Counted from the first letter of the stretch, positions 41,201 through 53,628 are shown. The stretch: DNA of 64,000 nt from Dendrophyllia cribrosa (GCA_024195265.1 JAJLRJ010000007.1:9570828-9634827); one strand, 5' to 3'. Numbers and translations are program-made. The notes: generated by a model not told the origin, from the letters alone.

Positions 41201-42190
41201 GATGATATAATAAGTCTTTAGAGTCATATTAGTTTACTATACGAATCACGTGAAGAGTTACGTGAAATATTCTATAAATGGTCTGCGAACAGGTTCGTGG
41301 TTCGGAGGAGCGGTATTTTGGGGTGCGCACCGTCAAGCGCGCCATTCGACTCGAAGTGTATCCGTTGGCTACTGTGTATAATAAAATCTGAGCTGTCTTG
41401 CATACTTTGTATGATCATGAGAGGTGAACATTTATTATCGCTTATATGAAAATATAAACTTTCCGTGGGAACATGTGTTAAATCTTTTTTTAAATAGCCA
41501 TTGACAGCCGCATTTATTATCTCATTATCACTAATACACAGAAATCGACGACCGGAAAGAGTGACGCGATTAACATCGGAAATATTTTATGACAGATTGC
41601 CGTCCAAAATGATGTTGGTGATTTTTCAGATGTGCGTAACTTTTCCTTTATACGTATTTTTGTATAAAGGAGACAATAAGTTTGTAACAGAAACGAAATG
41701 AAAAAAAGCCGAAGAAACTTTTTGAAACGAGGTATCGCAGAACATTCCTGCCAATTTTCAGAATTTTCAGTCTAATCAGCTTGATGAAAACGTAATGACA
41801 GACGTGCACGGACTCCCCATGTGGCTTTTTAGGTCGCGTCGCATAGTAGGATTTCCAATTATATTTTTGCTCTAACGAGCGTGTCTTTGAAGGATTTTCC
41901 CTTTGTGTGTGTGTGTGTGTGTGTGTACTGAAACGTCTCGGTCGGCTTCTAGCGAGTGCTGATTTCCAAGATGGAATCTTTTGTGAATCGTTCTCCTTTA
42001 AACACTATGGTGTCGAGGAAAGAGTGATTTTGTTCTCTGATATTTCGGCGCTAAATTTGATAGTAGGGTGGTGATAGTAGGGTGCTGGTTAGCTTGGCCG
42101 TCACCTTTCACAAAAGAACGCTTGAGAGCCAAAGAAAAAGGGCAGCAAACGTTCTCTCAGCCACTAAGAATAGACATGTAAATAGGTAAC
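38250..42190. other. No gene recognised; (TG)n near 41,904
   Basis: About 4 kb without coding similarity on either strand. 38,252-38,340 resembles the inverse of ~51,120-51,215, a dispersed repeat. A (TG)n tract lies at ~41,904-41,926. Confidence 0.4.
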
Positions 42191-42192
42191 CT

Positions 42193-43840
42193 GTGAAAAG
42201 AATGCATTCGTCAAACATTATAAACAACAATGACGAAATAGCCAGTTTAAGAAATGATGTTTCCGACGTTAAAGAACTTATCAATGCATTTCTAAATAAA
42301 AATGATGGACGCTATAACAGTGTGTTGTCTGACTCTAAAACGCTGCTTTTGACAACAGCAAAAGCAAAACAAAAAGCATCAGACGCAAAGAGCGTAGAAT
42401 CACTTTAAAATGTAGACGTTCTGCTAAAGAAAGGGAGACCACTGAAAAATTCCTAAACAATCTCTCAAATTGTCAACTTACTGACAGCCAAGTCAGCGTA
42501 CTATCAAAGGGTCTAAAATTCATTACAACACCCGTGACAAAGGAATCTATAATTAGGCGGTAACTCTTGCGAGTCTGAGAGCTACTTGGAAAATGTCAAA
42601 GCGCAACTCGCGCAAATCACTGTAACTAAGACTAGAAACAATCTGTCAGGCGACGAGGTCATAGCTCTAAGAGAGTTAAAAAACAACTCTGCTATAAACC
42701 TCAAAAAAGCGGACAAAGATACAACAACAGTCATGATGAATAAGACAGAAACAATAAAAGAGGCCCAAGTGCAACTCGACAGGAAACGAAAGATTGATAG
42801 GTAACGTGAGATAGCGATACTTAATAGGAACTTTAATATCTTTGTGGTGACGTAGCGTGAGATATGACAAGTTCATGACATCGCAATACCCTAGGGAAAT
42901 TACCAATAGGTCAGGGGGTGCTCCCCAAACATTTTAGTGGCGGTATGTGACGCCCTTCTTGAAATCCCAACCGGTTTAACCAACCATATCCTCAATGCCC
43001 TAATATAGCTTCTATAAAGAAGAAAGAACTAACCCCCCCGGACAAAAGTTCACAAAGTTAACAACGAACCTTTGTTAACAACTTTTGTCCCTTTTTTTAT
43101 ACTGATACCTATATCTTGTTTGCGCATGCGCATTAACGAGATAAAAACCGGATTTTTTGAGTGCAAAAACCGGCAGGGGTAATTTGCCGAACGCCGAACG
43201 CCGAACGCCGAACGCCGAATGTCTGTCAGCGGTTTATCTTGTGAAACATGTGCTTCACCATGGCGGAGAGAATTATTACGAGCAGGCGTTAAGTCTTGTA
43301 CTACCAATAAAACAACCTGTAATTCTAGTAACCTCACCTATATGATCGAACTGGTAAAAAATGTAAAAAACAGTATATAGGGGAAACCAAACGCACGATT
43401 CGTGAACGCTTCACAGAACACAGACAAGGGACAAACAACCCACATCACGCCAACTCCACAGCAGCGGTCCCTACACATTTCAACTTACCAGGTCACTCTT
43501 CCGCGGACATGAGACTCATCCCGCCCGTCGAAAAGCACGCGAGGCCTTTTTAATTCATAGAGGGAACACTTTATCACCAGAAGGCATTAACCAAAGGAAC
43601 GAACGCTGAACTCAGTTTTGTATCATACACTTTATATTATTTTTATCTTATGTTTACAAGTGCGCTGTCTACATGTCATGTATTAGCCATGTATTTTTCA
43701 AATTTTAGGAGCCGTTACAATGTTTTCTTTCAATATAGCCCTGGCCCTGAGGAATACTAGTTCTATTAGTCGAAATATTGGCTATTTAATAAATCTGCCC
43801 TTTGCCGTAGTGCCAGCCTTGCATTCAGCTTTATATTTCA
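42193..43840 (+). mobile_element. Decayed Penelope-like retroelement, copy A
   Basis: 5' part: frames at 42193-42804 give LSGDEVIALRELKNNSAINL and KKADKDTTTVMMNK, the pre-RT region of Penelope-like polyproteins. The RT core is missing. 3' part: ~43,375-43,560 encodes QYIGETKRTIRERFTEHRQG, a GIY-YIG endonuclease start. It is followed at ~43,741-43,790 by a hammerhead-like core (CTGAGGA...CGAAATATT). A CGAACGC heptamer repeat of about five units lies at ~43,188-43,219. Stops and the internal gap make it inactive. Confidence 0.75.
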
Positions 43841-44130
43841 GTGAATTAACACTCGCTGATGCATGCGATGTATTCACCTTCACCTCCCGATTCATCGCTA
43901 AAACGAAGACAGAATGGCAAATGTTGTTAACTAGATAGAGCAGACTCCACAAAACTGCGAAGCGTCCTGAAACAATAGGGACCTTTAGATCCGACTACGA
44001 GTACGAGTACGAGTACGAGATATGACCGCGCGGAGACTGGTATTGCAAAGTTGTACTCGTAGTCAGCTGTCGTAGATTGTAAACAACAGCGAGTTTTTTA
44101 GTTCGCGGGTTATCTCGGTTTTATTCTGCG

Positions 44131-45655
44131 ATGTTTTCAAAGAAAAACGTTCTCGCTGCAACGATCATGCTATTTTTGGACGATGTTCTAGACGAAGATG
44201 AGTTGTTTGTGGTTTTCACAGAGATGAACCGTAAAAATCCACGGTATTCGTATTGGGAGTACGAGCGAGTCGAGAATCAAGTAGAGGAGATGTCGATGGC
44301 ACAGTTCAAATCTGAATTCAGATTTGCTTATTCAGAGCTTCCACTGCTAGCTAAAGCTTTAAGAATACCAGAGAAGTTCACCTGTAGCAATGGGACTGTA
44401 GCGTCAGGGGAGGAAGGTCTGCTTATGTTGCTCAGGCGATTCGCTTATCCGTGCCGTCTGAGCGACATGATTCCTCGATTTGGCCGCTCGGTGCCCGAGA
44501 TGAGTTTAATCTTAGCAGAAGTCATGGACCACGTCTATCAAACAACAGGTTATCTCCTTCGAGATTTAGATCAGCCTTGGCTTCAACCACCACAACTGGA
44601 GAATTTCACCAGGGCCATCCATGCGAAGGGAGCCGCGCTAGACAATTGTTGGGGTTTTGTTGATGGCACTGTTCGCCCCATTTGCCGTCCGGTGAACACC
44701 AGAGAATTATGTACAACGGACATAAAAGAGTACACGGAGTCAAGTTTCAATCAGTTGTGGCACCCAATGGTTTGATTGCGAACCTTTTTGGTCCAGTCGG
44801 TAAGTAAAATGTTCTGCGTCTGTGTTTAAAGATAAAGTGCATGGGGCTTTGAAAATTTCACGCTTCAGCTCTTAAAACCCCCCGAGCTTCGCGAGGTTCT
44901 GCGAAACACGTATTTCTAGTAATGGAAATAATTTTAGATGTGGGAGACTACTAAGTACGTATACATATACATGTAGTTATAATCAGCCCTTATAAGAAAT
45001 TTTCTTACAAGGGCTGATTAACTATATGTATGCAGACACAATTAACTAGTCTCCCACATTTAAAACTATTTTCATTTTATATAACGACTTTCCGTGCAAA
45101 TGAATAGAAATGCTTAGTGTTCCTTTTAAACACTTTTATGGAGTATGTAAAACCACTATTTTTACCGTTATACAATATTGAGGCAATCTTTTTGCATCAC
45201 GTAATTTAAAAGAGATGCTGGTCGATTATATTTTCCCAGAAGGAAAGCGGCATGATTCTGGAATGTTGAGGATGTCTGGCTTGCTTAATGAGCTGCAGCA
45301 GCACTCACAGGATACAGCAGGCCAGCCACTTTGCATCTATGGGGACCCTGCTTATCCCCTGAGGGTGCATCTTCAGGGCCTGTACAAGGGTGGTCACCTA
45401 ACAGTTCAACAAGAGGCATTTAATGCATCCATGAGTGGTGTGAGAACAGCAGTTGAGTGGGTGTTTGGAGACATTGTTTCCTATTTTGCATTCCTCGATT
45501 ACAAAAAGAACCTAAAGATTGGACTCAGCCCAGTGGGCACTATGTATTCTGTCTGTGCTCTTCTGAGAAATGCACTTACTTGTTTTTATGGCTCAACTAC
45601 TGGTTCATTTTTTGATCTGCAGCCACCAACAATTCAAGAGTATTTTCAGTTTTAA
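44131..45655 (+). pseudogene. Harbinger transposase, two exons, one-base frameshift
   Basis: Exon 1 is 44131-44799 (donor GTCG|GTAAGT) and exon 2 is 45240-45655 (acceptor TTTTCCCAG). Catalytic residues: Asp in GFVDGTVRPICRP (~44,660), Asp in CIYGDPAYP (~45,343), Glu in TAVEWVFGD (~45,456). Within exon 1 the frame changes at CCGGTG near 44,690, where a one-base deletion is the simplest reading; downstream NGHKRVHG then continues in another frame to the donor. The enzyme from this copy would be truncated. The intron holds a palindromic MITE. Confidence 0.8.
44925..45080. mobile_element. Palindromic MITE in the transposase intron
   Basis: Outer arms with ATGTGGGAGACTA and its inverse; central perfect arms around ATCAGCCCTTRTAAGAAA and its inverse (44,980-45,022). 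No ORF. Confidence 0.7.
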
Positions 45656-45660
45656 AAAAG

Positions 45661-47024
45661 CCATGCGGATGCATCCCACGATGCAATTTTTACCTATGTT
45701 GTAAAATACCACAGGCAACGCAAGCAGATGGTTTGCAGAATGAATATTTATTCATAGTAGTATATACCAAACCAGTGGATAGTGTTTCATGTGCACTCTG
45801 ATTGGTATTTCAATCACAGTATATAGATAGAGGTTAATTTGGCAAAAAGTTGTGTTTACGGCTATGTATCTTGAATTGTCAGTTTCTATTTTTTCGAATC
45901 TAAGGTCTCAAAACAATGAAAACTGACAATTAAAAAAAGCCAATAGCTCAATAAATTGTTTATTATACGACAGTCATCTCATAAATTTATATGTTTTAAA
46001 GTATTTGCACTCCACATGTAGAATGATATTTTGAATAATAGAATATTTGCTATTCACTTCCAGGCATAATGTTTTGGATTTCATGCATGATTTTTTTTCC
46101 CAATTTGTCAGAAATAAAGTAACTGTTTTTGGCTAGCTTAACCAGTGGATATATATTCACTGGTTTGTTATATACCAAGCAATTATTCACCTCAGTGTTG
46201 GTGGGGAAAACTTTATGTATTGACTTTTTCCCAAAACAATTTATCCTCTAATTTTTCATACATTTTATACTATATTTGTAATAGACCTAATAATTAAGAG
46301 CTCAGCAACTTAAATACTATATATATGTAAAGAGCAATTGCATGTACAAGACCCAACCAAAAACAAACAAGACAAAAGTAAGGTTTCATGTGCTTTAATT
46401 GTAACTTATGACACTGAATTGAACCTGAATACAAACCCTATTTTTGGGTCACATGTGCTTGATATGGCCAACAGTGTCACAAAAACACTGACTTGCAGAA
46501 CATTCAAAAAGTAATATTAACATTCACATAATGTATAAGGTTGGTTGTCAGCAATTCATGGTTAAGTTATATATATATATTTAAGGAATCATATCTGATA
46601 TATATCAGTAATGAGTATTTATGTATTTATCAGTATGTTTTTATATTTATTTGGAAGCCAAAATTAGTTCCAATTTAAATTAGAGTATTCATGAATGTAT
46701 AATGCATATTGCTATCACAAAACAGCACCAATCATATTGGTCCATATTGGGCATTATAATATAATGTTAATTGGAATAATATTTAAAATGTGTGTTACAA
46801 TGAATTTAAATATTGCTCTCAATGTAATCATCACAGCAACAACAATTCATGATGTGTGACTTTGAAGTAATGATAAATAAATTACTGAAAAATATGCAAA
46901 TAAATATGTAATTTACATCAATGATAAATTTATAAAATGCAACATATAGTGACAAGCAATTCACTTAAATATCTCAAAATAGGGAGTGATTAATAATTAC
47001 CATAAACACTCTATTTATATGCCC
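45661..47024. other. Noncoding AT-rich interior of the Harbinger element
   Basis: No domain-bearing ORF; TA-rich palindromes such as ATATCTGATATATATCAGTA near 46,587. Probably includes converging 3' UTRs. Confidence 0.4.
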
Positions 47025-47066
47025 GGGGGGGGGGGGGGGGCTCATTTATTGTCAGGCCTTTAAGAA

Positions 47067-47161
<95 letters not shown>

Positions 47162-47177
47162 GGGGGGGGGGGGGGGG
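47025..47177. repeat. Poly(G) tracts, longest 92 G
   Basis: G runs at 47025-47040 (16), 47069-47160 (92) and 47162-47177 (16); another of about 16 lies near 47367. Such runs can form quadruplexes, but they are also prone to assembly error, so the length is doubtful. Confidence 0.9.
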
Positions 47178-47450
47178 AGTAGGCTTGATACAGAGGGGCT
47201 GGGCTTATTTAAAACTCTCTCTCTCAACTTCATAAGATTAAACATTGAAACTGTCTCATATGAAATTGGAAATTGGAAATGTTGAGATCAAATTAGAACA
47301 TAATGTGATTCTAACCTGAGCTAAGTGGCTTCTACTTAAGTGATTTTGTGGGAGGAAGGGGGAGGGTGGGGGGGGGGGGGGGTTGGCTTATTAAAAACTT
47401 GCATCTCAAGAGGGGGGCTTAATAGAGCATTTACGGTAGCCATGAGAAAC

Positions 47451-48164
47451 TTATTTTCTTATGTGTTTGAGCATCTCATTTAGTGCATTGAACATGGCCA
47501 TGTTCATAGCCTGTTGCTGTTGCTGAAACTGCTGCTGTTGTTGGAGTAGATGGTTTTGAAATTGTTGCTGCTGTTGCAGCTCGGCAGCCCTCATATCTAG
47601 TTCTCTTTGCCTTATCTGCCGCTGTTCCTGCTGGTCTGCCCTCTTTATTAACACGCTCTGATTCATGACCTCCACTAAGTTTGTTTGGCTTTGCCTTTTC
47701 TTTGGTGGACTGTCTTCTTCTGATTCATCACCAGATCCTACATCTGCTTTCCTTTTCTTTGTAGTGCTCAACTTCTCCGTTGCTCTCTTCCTCATCTCCT
47801 CTGCTGTTACTTTCTCCGTTGTATCCTTAGCCTGCCTCGCCTCTTCCCATTCAATTATTCTGTCATGAATTTCTGTCAGCGCCTGATAATTTTCATCATA
47901 CTCAACCTCGACCCCGCTAGCCAACTTCTCCTCTTTTTCTCTTTCTTTAAACTCCTTGTACATCTTGTCAAACTTTTCTCTTACCGACCTCTGGGTTACC
48001 TTCATGCCATGCTCATTTAAACTTTCTGCTATTTTTGACCAGGCAGCCCCTCTCTCTTTTGTTCCTGCATTGTACTTGTACGGCTCCTCATGTACTACCT
48101 CACTAAGCAACAACGACTCGTGACAATTCTTCCAGATAAACAGCTCACGTTTGCATGCCGTCAT
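47451..48164 (-). CDS. Myb/SANT-like DNA-binding protein of the Harbinger element
   Basis: 237 aa. The N-terminal ~90 residues form a trihelix/MADF-like domain (RGAAWSKIAESLNEHGMKVT, QRSVREKFDKMYKEFKEREK). Then comes a helical segment, a basic SPPKKRQ nuclear-localisation-type motif at ~153, and a Gln-rich coiled-coil tail. In Harbinger elements this second protein binds the element ends and brings the transposase to the nucleus. Intact, unlike the transposase. It is convergent with it, as usual for the class. Confidence 0.85.
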   Translation of the reverse strand: MTACKRELFIWKNCHESLLLSEVVHEEPYKYNAGTKERGAAWSKIAESLNEHGMKVTQRSVREKFDKMYKEFKEREKEEKLASGVEVEYDENYQALTEIHDRIIEWEEARQAKDTTEKVTAEEMRKRATEKLSTTKKRKADVGSGDESEEDSPPKKRQSQTNLVEVMNQSVLIKRADQQEQRQIRQRELDMRAAELQQQQQFQNHLLQQQQQFQQQQQAMNMAMFNALNEMLKHIRK

Positions 48165-49510
48165 GATGTCTTAAAGACAGAAAATACATTGTATGAACAA
48201 AATTTACTTAAAATTCATAGGGCAGTTTTCAATTCAGTATCGTGATGTCTTTTCTTTTGGTTTTATTATCGACGAGACTTAACTGTATTTTGTTTGCATT
48301 CCAACATTCTAGCACCTGTAAGTAAATAAAACAGGTGGATTCTCATCTTTTATGAGGACACATTTAAGCTTAACTTAAGATGTATTAACAGCTTTATAAT
48401 ATAGAGGGCAAAATTACTGAAGTCAATTTTATTTCAATCGAAGGCAAAATTACTTGCTCCTGATTGGCGGGGCATCAAAATCTGTCGCTCTTGATTGGTT
48501 GATCGCGTCGCTCTGCATTTAGGTGGTTTGTCTGGATTTCGAACAGAATTACAAACGAATGGTTCGCATTTTACCGGAGTTTTTTTTATAAACAACAGGA
48601 TAGAAATCAGTTGATACCTAAGAAAGGAATTCGTTATGGTGAATTACAGTGCCTTACGCTAAACAACAAGCGATTATTGGTGTTAAAGCTTGGGTTAAAA
48701 AGGCGCCTGGCGATTTTGCGTGGTTAAAGACGTTGAAGAAATTCACTCATGGCGAGTCAAACGACTTCCTGTTGACCTATTAAAAGAAAACAACACAGAT
48801 ATTGCTTAAAGGAACGGTCAATATTATTTTAACGAAATAAAGGATACGGTTGACAGCAGTGGAAGGAAGCGATTCGCCAAACATGCAAGCTAGTTAACTA
48901 ACTCGCCGTTTGTTTTCAGTTATCGAAGCGGCAAAAAAACTTCACAACACAGGTATGAAAGCTCAAATAAAATTTGCTTTGCTCTTGTCCTAAAGTGCGT
49001 TTTATCAATAAGTCAGACATTTTTTCTAGATGTACAAAACAGTCGAGCCTTTCTTCTAGATTAACATTTAGTAACGACACTGAGTTGAAATTGCTTTACT
49101 TTCAGTTTGCAAGCGAATATTTTGCTTTGGGCAGTTTCGAGGCTTTTAAAAAGTCCCAAATGTTTTGAAATAATTTTGCCCTCTAGGTTATAAACAAGTA
49201 TAGGGCCGAGGAAAATTTATGTGTAATTCACTCGAGTTTTCAGAAGCTTCAGTTTCAGTTTCTCAAAACACAATTTACTCAGTCGGGCCCCATGCGTTTA
49301 CGATCAGCTTTAAAAACACAGCTTTAAAGAACCAATTCGTGTTTTGTAGACAACTTTCTGAAGAAAATGGTTGACTACTATGAACCGAAAAGCGGTCATT
49401 TTGCTCAACAAACTCGCGTATGTTTGTTGTTTCTTTATTAACATGCAGTAGCAAAAGTGCGGTAAGCTAAGTAAGGCCGGGCGAGGCCTGGCGAAGCCTG
49501 GCTATTAAAC
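48165..49510. other. Upstream region of the Myb-like gene; no other gene
   Basis: No recognised domains; GGCGAGGCCTGGCGAAGCCTGG near-repeats at ~49,478-49,500. Confidence 0.4.
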
Positions 49511-49511
49511 T

Positions 49512-49757
49512 CTCGGGGCTAAACTAGGAAACAAATTGTTGTTTCTTCCAATGTGGCTAAACTGTAAAACAATTCTTTCGTTAGCAAAATTTGTGTCCGG
49601 GAAACAAGAATGTTTTTGACTTGATTAAATAACATTACGTTGCGTCCAGGAAGCAAGATTTGCGTCCGCAACAAATATTTCTGCGCGGCTAAATTGGGAA
49701 ACTTTTCCGTTCGCAACAATGTTTCCGCAACTTTGTTTCCTAGTTTAGCCAGGCCCT
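49512..49757. mobile_element. MITE with GGCTAAACTAGGAAACAAA ends
   Basis: The left end GGGGCTAAACTAGGAAACAA is mirrored by TTGTTTCCTAGTTTAGCC near 49,731-49,749, with repeated inner GGCTAAA and GGGAAAC motifs. No ORF. Target duplication not resolved. Confidence 0.7.
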
Positions 49758-50040
49758 CAGTTTGGTAACAACAATATTCATTTTCATCAATAAAAGATCC
49801 CACACTAATTGCCTTTTTGTCTGCTTATTTATCAAAAGAATAGAACCATATCATGGCGAGAAAACTTACCTAAAAAAATCTCGTAGTCGCGGCAACGACT
49901 TTGGCCTGAAATCTTGTTGTCGACGGAAGGTTGACAACGAGTTTGCTTGTTTGCGTGATAGTGACACGGCCATTACGCATGCGCACAATACAGGAAATGG
50001 AAATCTCGTACTCGTACTCGTACTCGTACTCGTAGTCGGA

Positions 50041-50212
50041 TTAGGCCATTTCCGAGTTGCCTTTTGTCTCGTTATCAGAGTGAGGCTTGGTGCACAACCT
50101 TTCATGTGAAAATTAGTTTTATTTACATGTGAATGAAAACTAATTTTCATATGAAAGGTTGTGCACCAAGCCTCGCTTTGATAACGAGACAAAAAGCAAC
50201 TTGGAAATGGCC
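50041..50212. mobile_element. Foldback MITE with ~75-bp arms
   Basis: GGCCATTTCC(G/A)AGTTGC through GTGCACAACCTTTCAT and on is repeated inverted with few mismatches; the whole element is nearly one hairpin. It abuts the right Harbinger terminus. Confidence 0.85.
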
Positions 50213-50224
50213 CATTGGGTAGTA

Positions 50225-51030
50225 AAAATATAAAGCTGAATGGAAGGCTGGCACTACGGCAAAGGGCAGATTTATTATTAAGATGGCCAATATTTCGACT
50301 AATAGAAACTAGTCTTCCTCAGGGCCAGGGCTATACTGAAAGAAAACATTGTAACGCTCCTAAAATTTGAAACATACATGGTTATAAATGATTGGCTAAT
50401 ACATGACATGTAGACAGCGCACTTGTAAACATAAGATAAAAATAATATATAGTGTATGAGTTCAGCGTTTGTTTATTCGGTTAATGCCTTTGGAGATAAA
50501 GTGTTCCCTCTATGAATTAAAAAGGTCTCGCGTGCTTTTCGACGGGAAGCATTGTTGGTAGGCTGCAGTTCAGGCGGGATGAGTCTCATGTCCGCGGAAG
50601 AGTGACCTGGTAAGTTGAAATGTGTAGGGACCGCTGCTGTGTAGTTGGCTTGATGTGGGTTGTTTGTCCCTTGTCTGTGCGTTTGGGTTCCCCTATATAC
50701 TGTTTTTTACATTTTTTACCAGTTCGATCATATATGTGAGATTACTAGAATTACAGGTTAAATGTTGTTTCATTGGTAGTACAAGACTTTATACCTGCTC
50801 GAAATAACAATTCGCTTCGCCATGGTGAAGCACATGCTTCACAAGATAAACCGCTGACAGACATTCGGCGTTCGGCGTTCGGCGTTCGGCGTTCGGCGTT
50901 CGGCGTTCGGCGTTCGGCGTTCGGCGTTCGGCGTTCGGCGTTCGGCGTTCGGCGTTCGGCGTTCGGCGTTCGGCGTTCGGCGTTCGGCGTTCGGCGTTCG
51001 GCGTTCGGCGTTCGGCATTCAGCGTTCGGC
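50225..51030 (-). mobile_element. Penelope-like 3' fragment, copy B (inverted)
   Basis: Inverse of 43,160-43,840: hammerhead-like core at ~50,277-50,335 (helix I arms TGGCC/GGCCA), GIY-YIG region remnants at ~50,540-50,720, then the heptamer array. Copies A and B face each other across the Harbinger element. Confidence 0.75.
50866..51028. repeat. (GGCGTTC)n minisatellite
   Basis: About 23 heptamers; the homologous array in copy A (~43,188) has about five. The pseudo-peptide RRTPNAE repeat seen on translation is an artefact of this array. Confidence 0.9.
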
Positions 51031-51242
51031 AAATTACCCCCGCCGTGCAAAAACCGAAAAACCGATCTCAAAAATGACCAAAACCGAAAAACCGAAAACC
51101 CCAATTAAAAAATGCGTTTTCTTATAGCTGTAAGTTTTTACTGATGAAAAAAAACATCTTAGTTAATTTCAATCCACCTATGCTGGACATGAATGCATCA
51201 GTCACAGTAAAACACTTTCGTACTTCGTCTGATAGCATCAAA

Positions 51243-51276
51243 TATTATCAGAAACCCATGGGTTTCTGATAATATG
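51243..51276. repeat. Perfect 34-bp palindrome
   Basis: ATATTATCAGAAACCC meets its exact inverse at CATG with no spacer (51243-51276). It lies just ahead of the TTATTACATTTTGCGT array. Confidence 0.9.
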
Positions 51277-51284
51277 CAATTGAA

Positions 51285-51460
51285 GTGTTATTACATTTTG
51301 CGTTAGAAAAGTTATTACATTTTGCGTTAAAATGTTACTACATTTTGCGTGGACCACTTTATTACCGTTTTGCGTTGATTGTTTTTACATTCTGCGTTAG
51401 TATTATATTTTGCGTTGATTGTTATTACATTTTGCGGCGATTATTACATTTTTACACCCG
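51285..51460 (+). repeat. Interspersed TTATTACATTTTGCGTT repeats
   Basis: Seven to eight imperfect copies with 0-10 bp between them; related in form to the array at 32,666 (TTATTACA followed by TGCG). Confidence 0.75.
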
Positions 51461-51469
51461 GGTGTATAA

Positions 51470-52440
51470 ACACTGCTGCCATTTGATATCTATCCCCAGA
51501 GTCCTCAGGATGCAGAGGATTCTGGGTACGAGTTTGGCACTTCCTCTTTTTCTCGGAAACGGCTCTTTTGTGATGCGGGTTGGTGTTTCTTAATTTTCAC
51601 ATTCAATAGGTGTTTGGACTGTTATTTCTTCAATTTATACTGCCGTGGTCGTCAAAAGGATCGAGCTGTATCCTGCTATGTTATTGGCAGCCTGTTCCAG
51701 GCGTGGACTGACAGCCTACTTTAAAAGTTATCGGTTCTTTTGATAACAGGTTAGTTTTCTCTTTGTACTGTTAGATTGTGTCTCATAGATTCACGACTGC
51801 CCTTAACATGCTTTGAATACACACCGGGAAGGTTAATCGTATCTAAAACTAGGTAACTGGGCGATTGAAAATTGAAATGACAAAACAATTGCGCAGCGCT
51901 ACCAGAAGGAACCCTGAGAAATGCATGTGAACCTCATGTGAAAATTTACCCTGTGAAACACCCTGTTATCGAAATAAAACTTTGTTCTGGCAGAAGATAT
52001 AGGAACTAATTTTGCCATATCGGTCATCGTTTGTCATATGTTAAGCTCATTAATATATTTTTTGTTTTCCTTCAGTCAGGGATATAACAATAAGCTGTAC
52101 AAAATAAGCAGAAATTATAAGCTTTGAGATCTTTTCGGAATGGAACAAACACGTCGCGGCAAGATTGCAGAATACCCGGCCCACTTATTTGCATCTCATT
52201 GTATAACGAAAGTGCCTATTGTTATTTGCCTCGTTCTACAAAGTATAAATGAATGGGCCGGATATTGTGCAATTCAAGATAATTATTGTGTTATTAAAAT
52301 TTGCGCAATGAACCAGCTTTTGTCTATAAAAATTTCTTAGGGACTTTCACAGGTTTTACTGACAATTACATGTACAGCTCAGGCACATCCCTCAAATTTT
52401 ACAAGAAAAATGTTTTACCTAGTATCTCAACAAGTTGACC
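51470..52440. other. No gene recognised
   Basis: No domain-bearing ORF; AT-rich. Confidence 0.4.
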
Positions 52441-52441
52441 A

Positions 52442-52627
52442 TAGACCCTATTCATAAATGGCGGCCGATTTATTTATTCTTTTATATTCATGCTAATTAG
52501 CCCAACTAGCCTCATTTTAGAGCAAAAATTCTTTTTAATTTTGCACATGCTACCGAGGCTAGTTGGGCTGATTAGCACGAAATTATAAAAGAATAATAAA
52601 CCGGCCGCCATTTATGAATAGGGTCTA
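52442..52627. mobile_element. 186-bp palindromic MITE with TA ends
   Basis: Starts TAGACCCTATTCATAAATGG and ends with its inverse; arms continue through CTAATTAGCCCAACTAGCCTC. TA at both extremes fits a mariner-type duplication. Confidence 0.8.
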
Positions 52628-52629
52628 TA

Positions 52630-53560
52630 GGACGTTTTCATCTGACGTCACGCTGGTATACGAAACAAAAGATCTCTCATTAGCATCTATTACTTTCTTT
52701 TGTTCTGTCCACCAGCATGGCCGCTGGGCTTTTGTCTTTTAAATCTTCAGGGAATGGTTGCAAACCACCTATTCATCAATTTTTCAGATTTGAGGGAAAT
52801 TATGTGATATCGGTTTTTCCCTTACATTATTTTTACAAACTTTTAATTCGTGACCTGTTTGCCTCATTTTCAATTTTCAGTATGAAACTTTGGACCACTA
52901 CAGAGTTAATATCATATTTTATTATATGGCAAACTTGTCCACAATGAAAAGGAGCATTCTGATTGGTTCCTGGAGCGGTATGGATTTTGCAATATGGACC
53001 GCTAAGGTGGACCGACCTCATTTCGCCGAATTCCTTTTATGAAACAATGAACAAATGAAAACTGTTTTTTTTATTAAGTAGAAACATTTTTCCTCATGTT
53101 TGGCGGACTATTTTGGTTAAAGAATACGCTTAGCTTTGGTGCACACACGTTAGCCGAGCAAATTTATAAAAAAGCCATTATAATAAAAACATTATTGAAC
53201 TAGCTTGTTTGGTTCGTATTGGGGAAATTATATTCATTTGGTCTTGTTCTTTTTCAACCCAGTATTCATTTATTATACAACTACTTGTTTTCACCTCCAA
53301 GTAATATTTTTTCTGAATCAATTGACTATTCACAGTTTATATTTAGTATTTATCAAATTGATGCTCCTTAGTTAAGCTGTAAACTGCGCATTGTAAACTG
53401 ACATAGAAATAATGGCAAAGTTCTAAATTGACATCATCTAATTAGCATTTTGTAAATTCAAATCTCTATAACTCACTAACCCAACGTTCAAACCAAGAAA
53501 TATTTCACCGTTCAACTATTCAATGTATGGTAACAACCAGTAGGGCACATTGTATACATA
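52630..53560. other. No gene recognised
   Basis: AT-rich, no domain-bearing ORF, leading to a (TA)n tract at ~53,565-53,626. Confidence 0.4.

Positions 53561-53628
<68 letters not shown>

Larger units (their letters stand above)
43977..50040. mobile_element. PIF/Harbinger transposon, ~6 kb
   Basis: The left end GGGACCTTTAGATCCGACTA followed by CGAGTA repeats is mirrored at ~50,002-50,040 by CTCGTA repeats and TAGTCGGATTAGG. It carries the two genes of this class, a DDE transposase (plus strand) and a Myb/SANT-like protein (minus strand), convergent. The right terminus seems altered next to a foldback MITE, so the exact end and target duplication are unresolved. Nested MITEs lie at 44,925-45,080 and 49,512-49,757. 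Confidence 0.75.

Noticed and set aside
47060..47245. Poly-proline ORF
   Set aside because: Reverse-strand reading of a poly(G) tract.
50751..51108. RRTPNAE-repeat ORFs on both strands
   Set aside because: By-products of a heptamer minisatellite, open in several frames.
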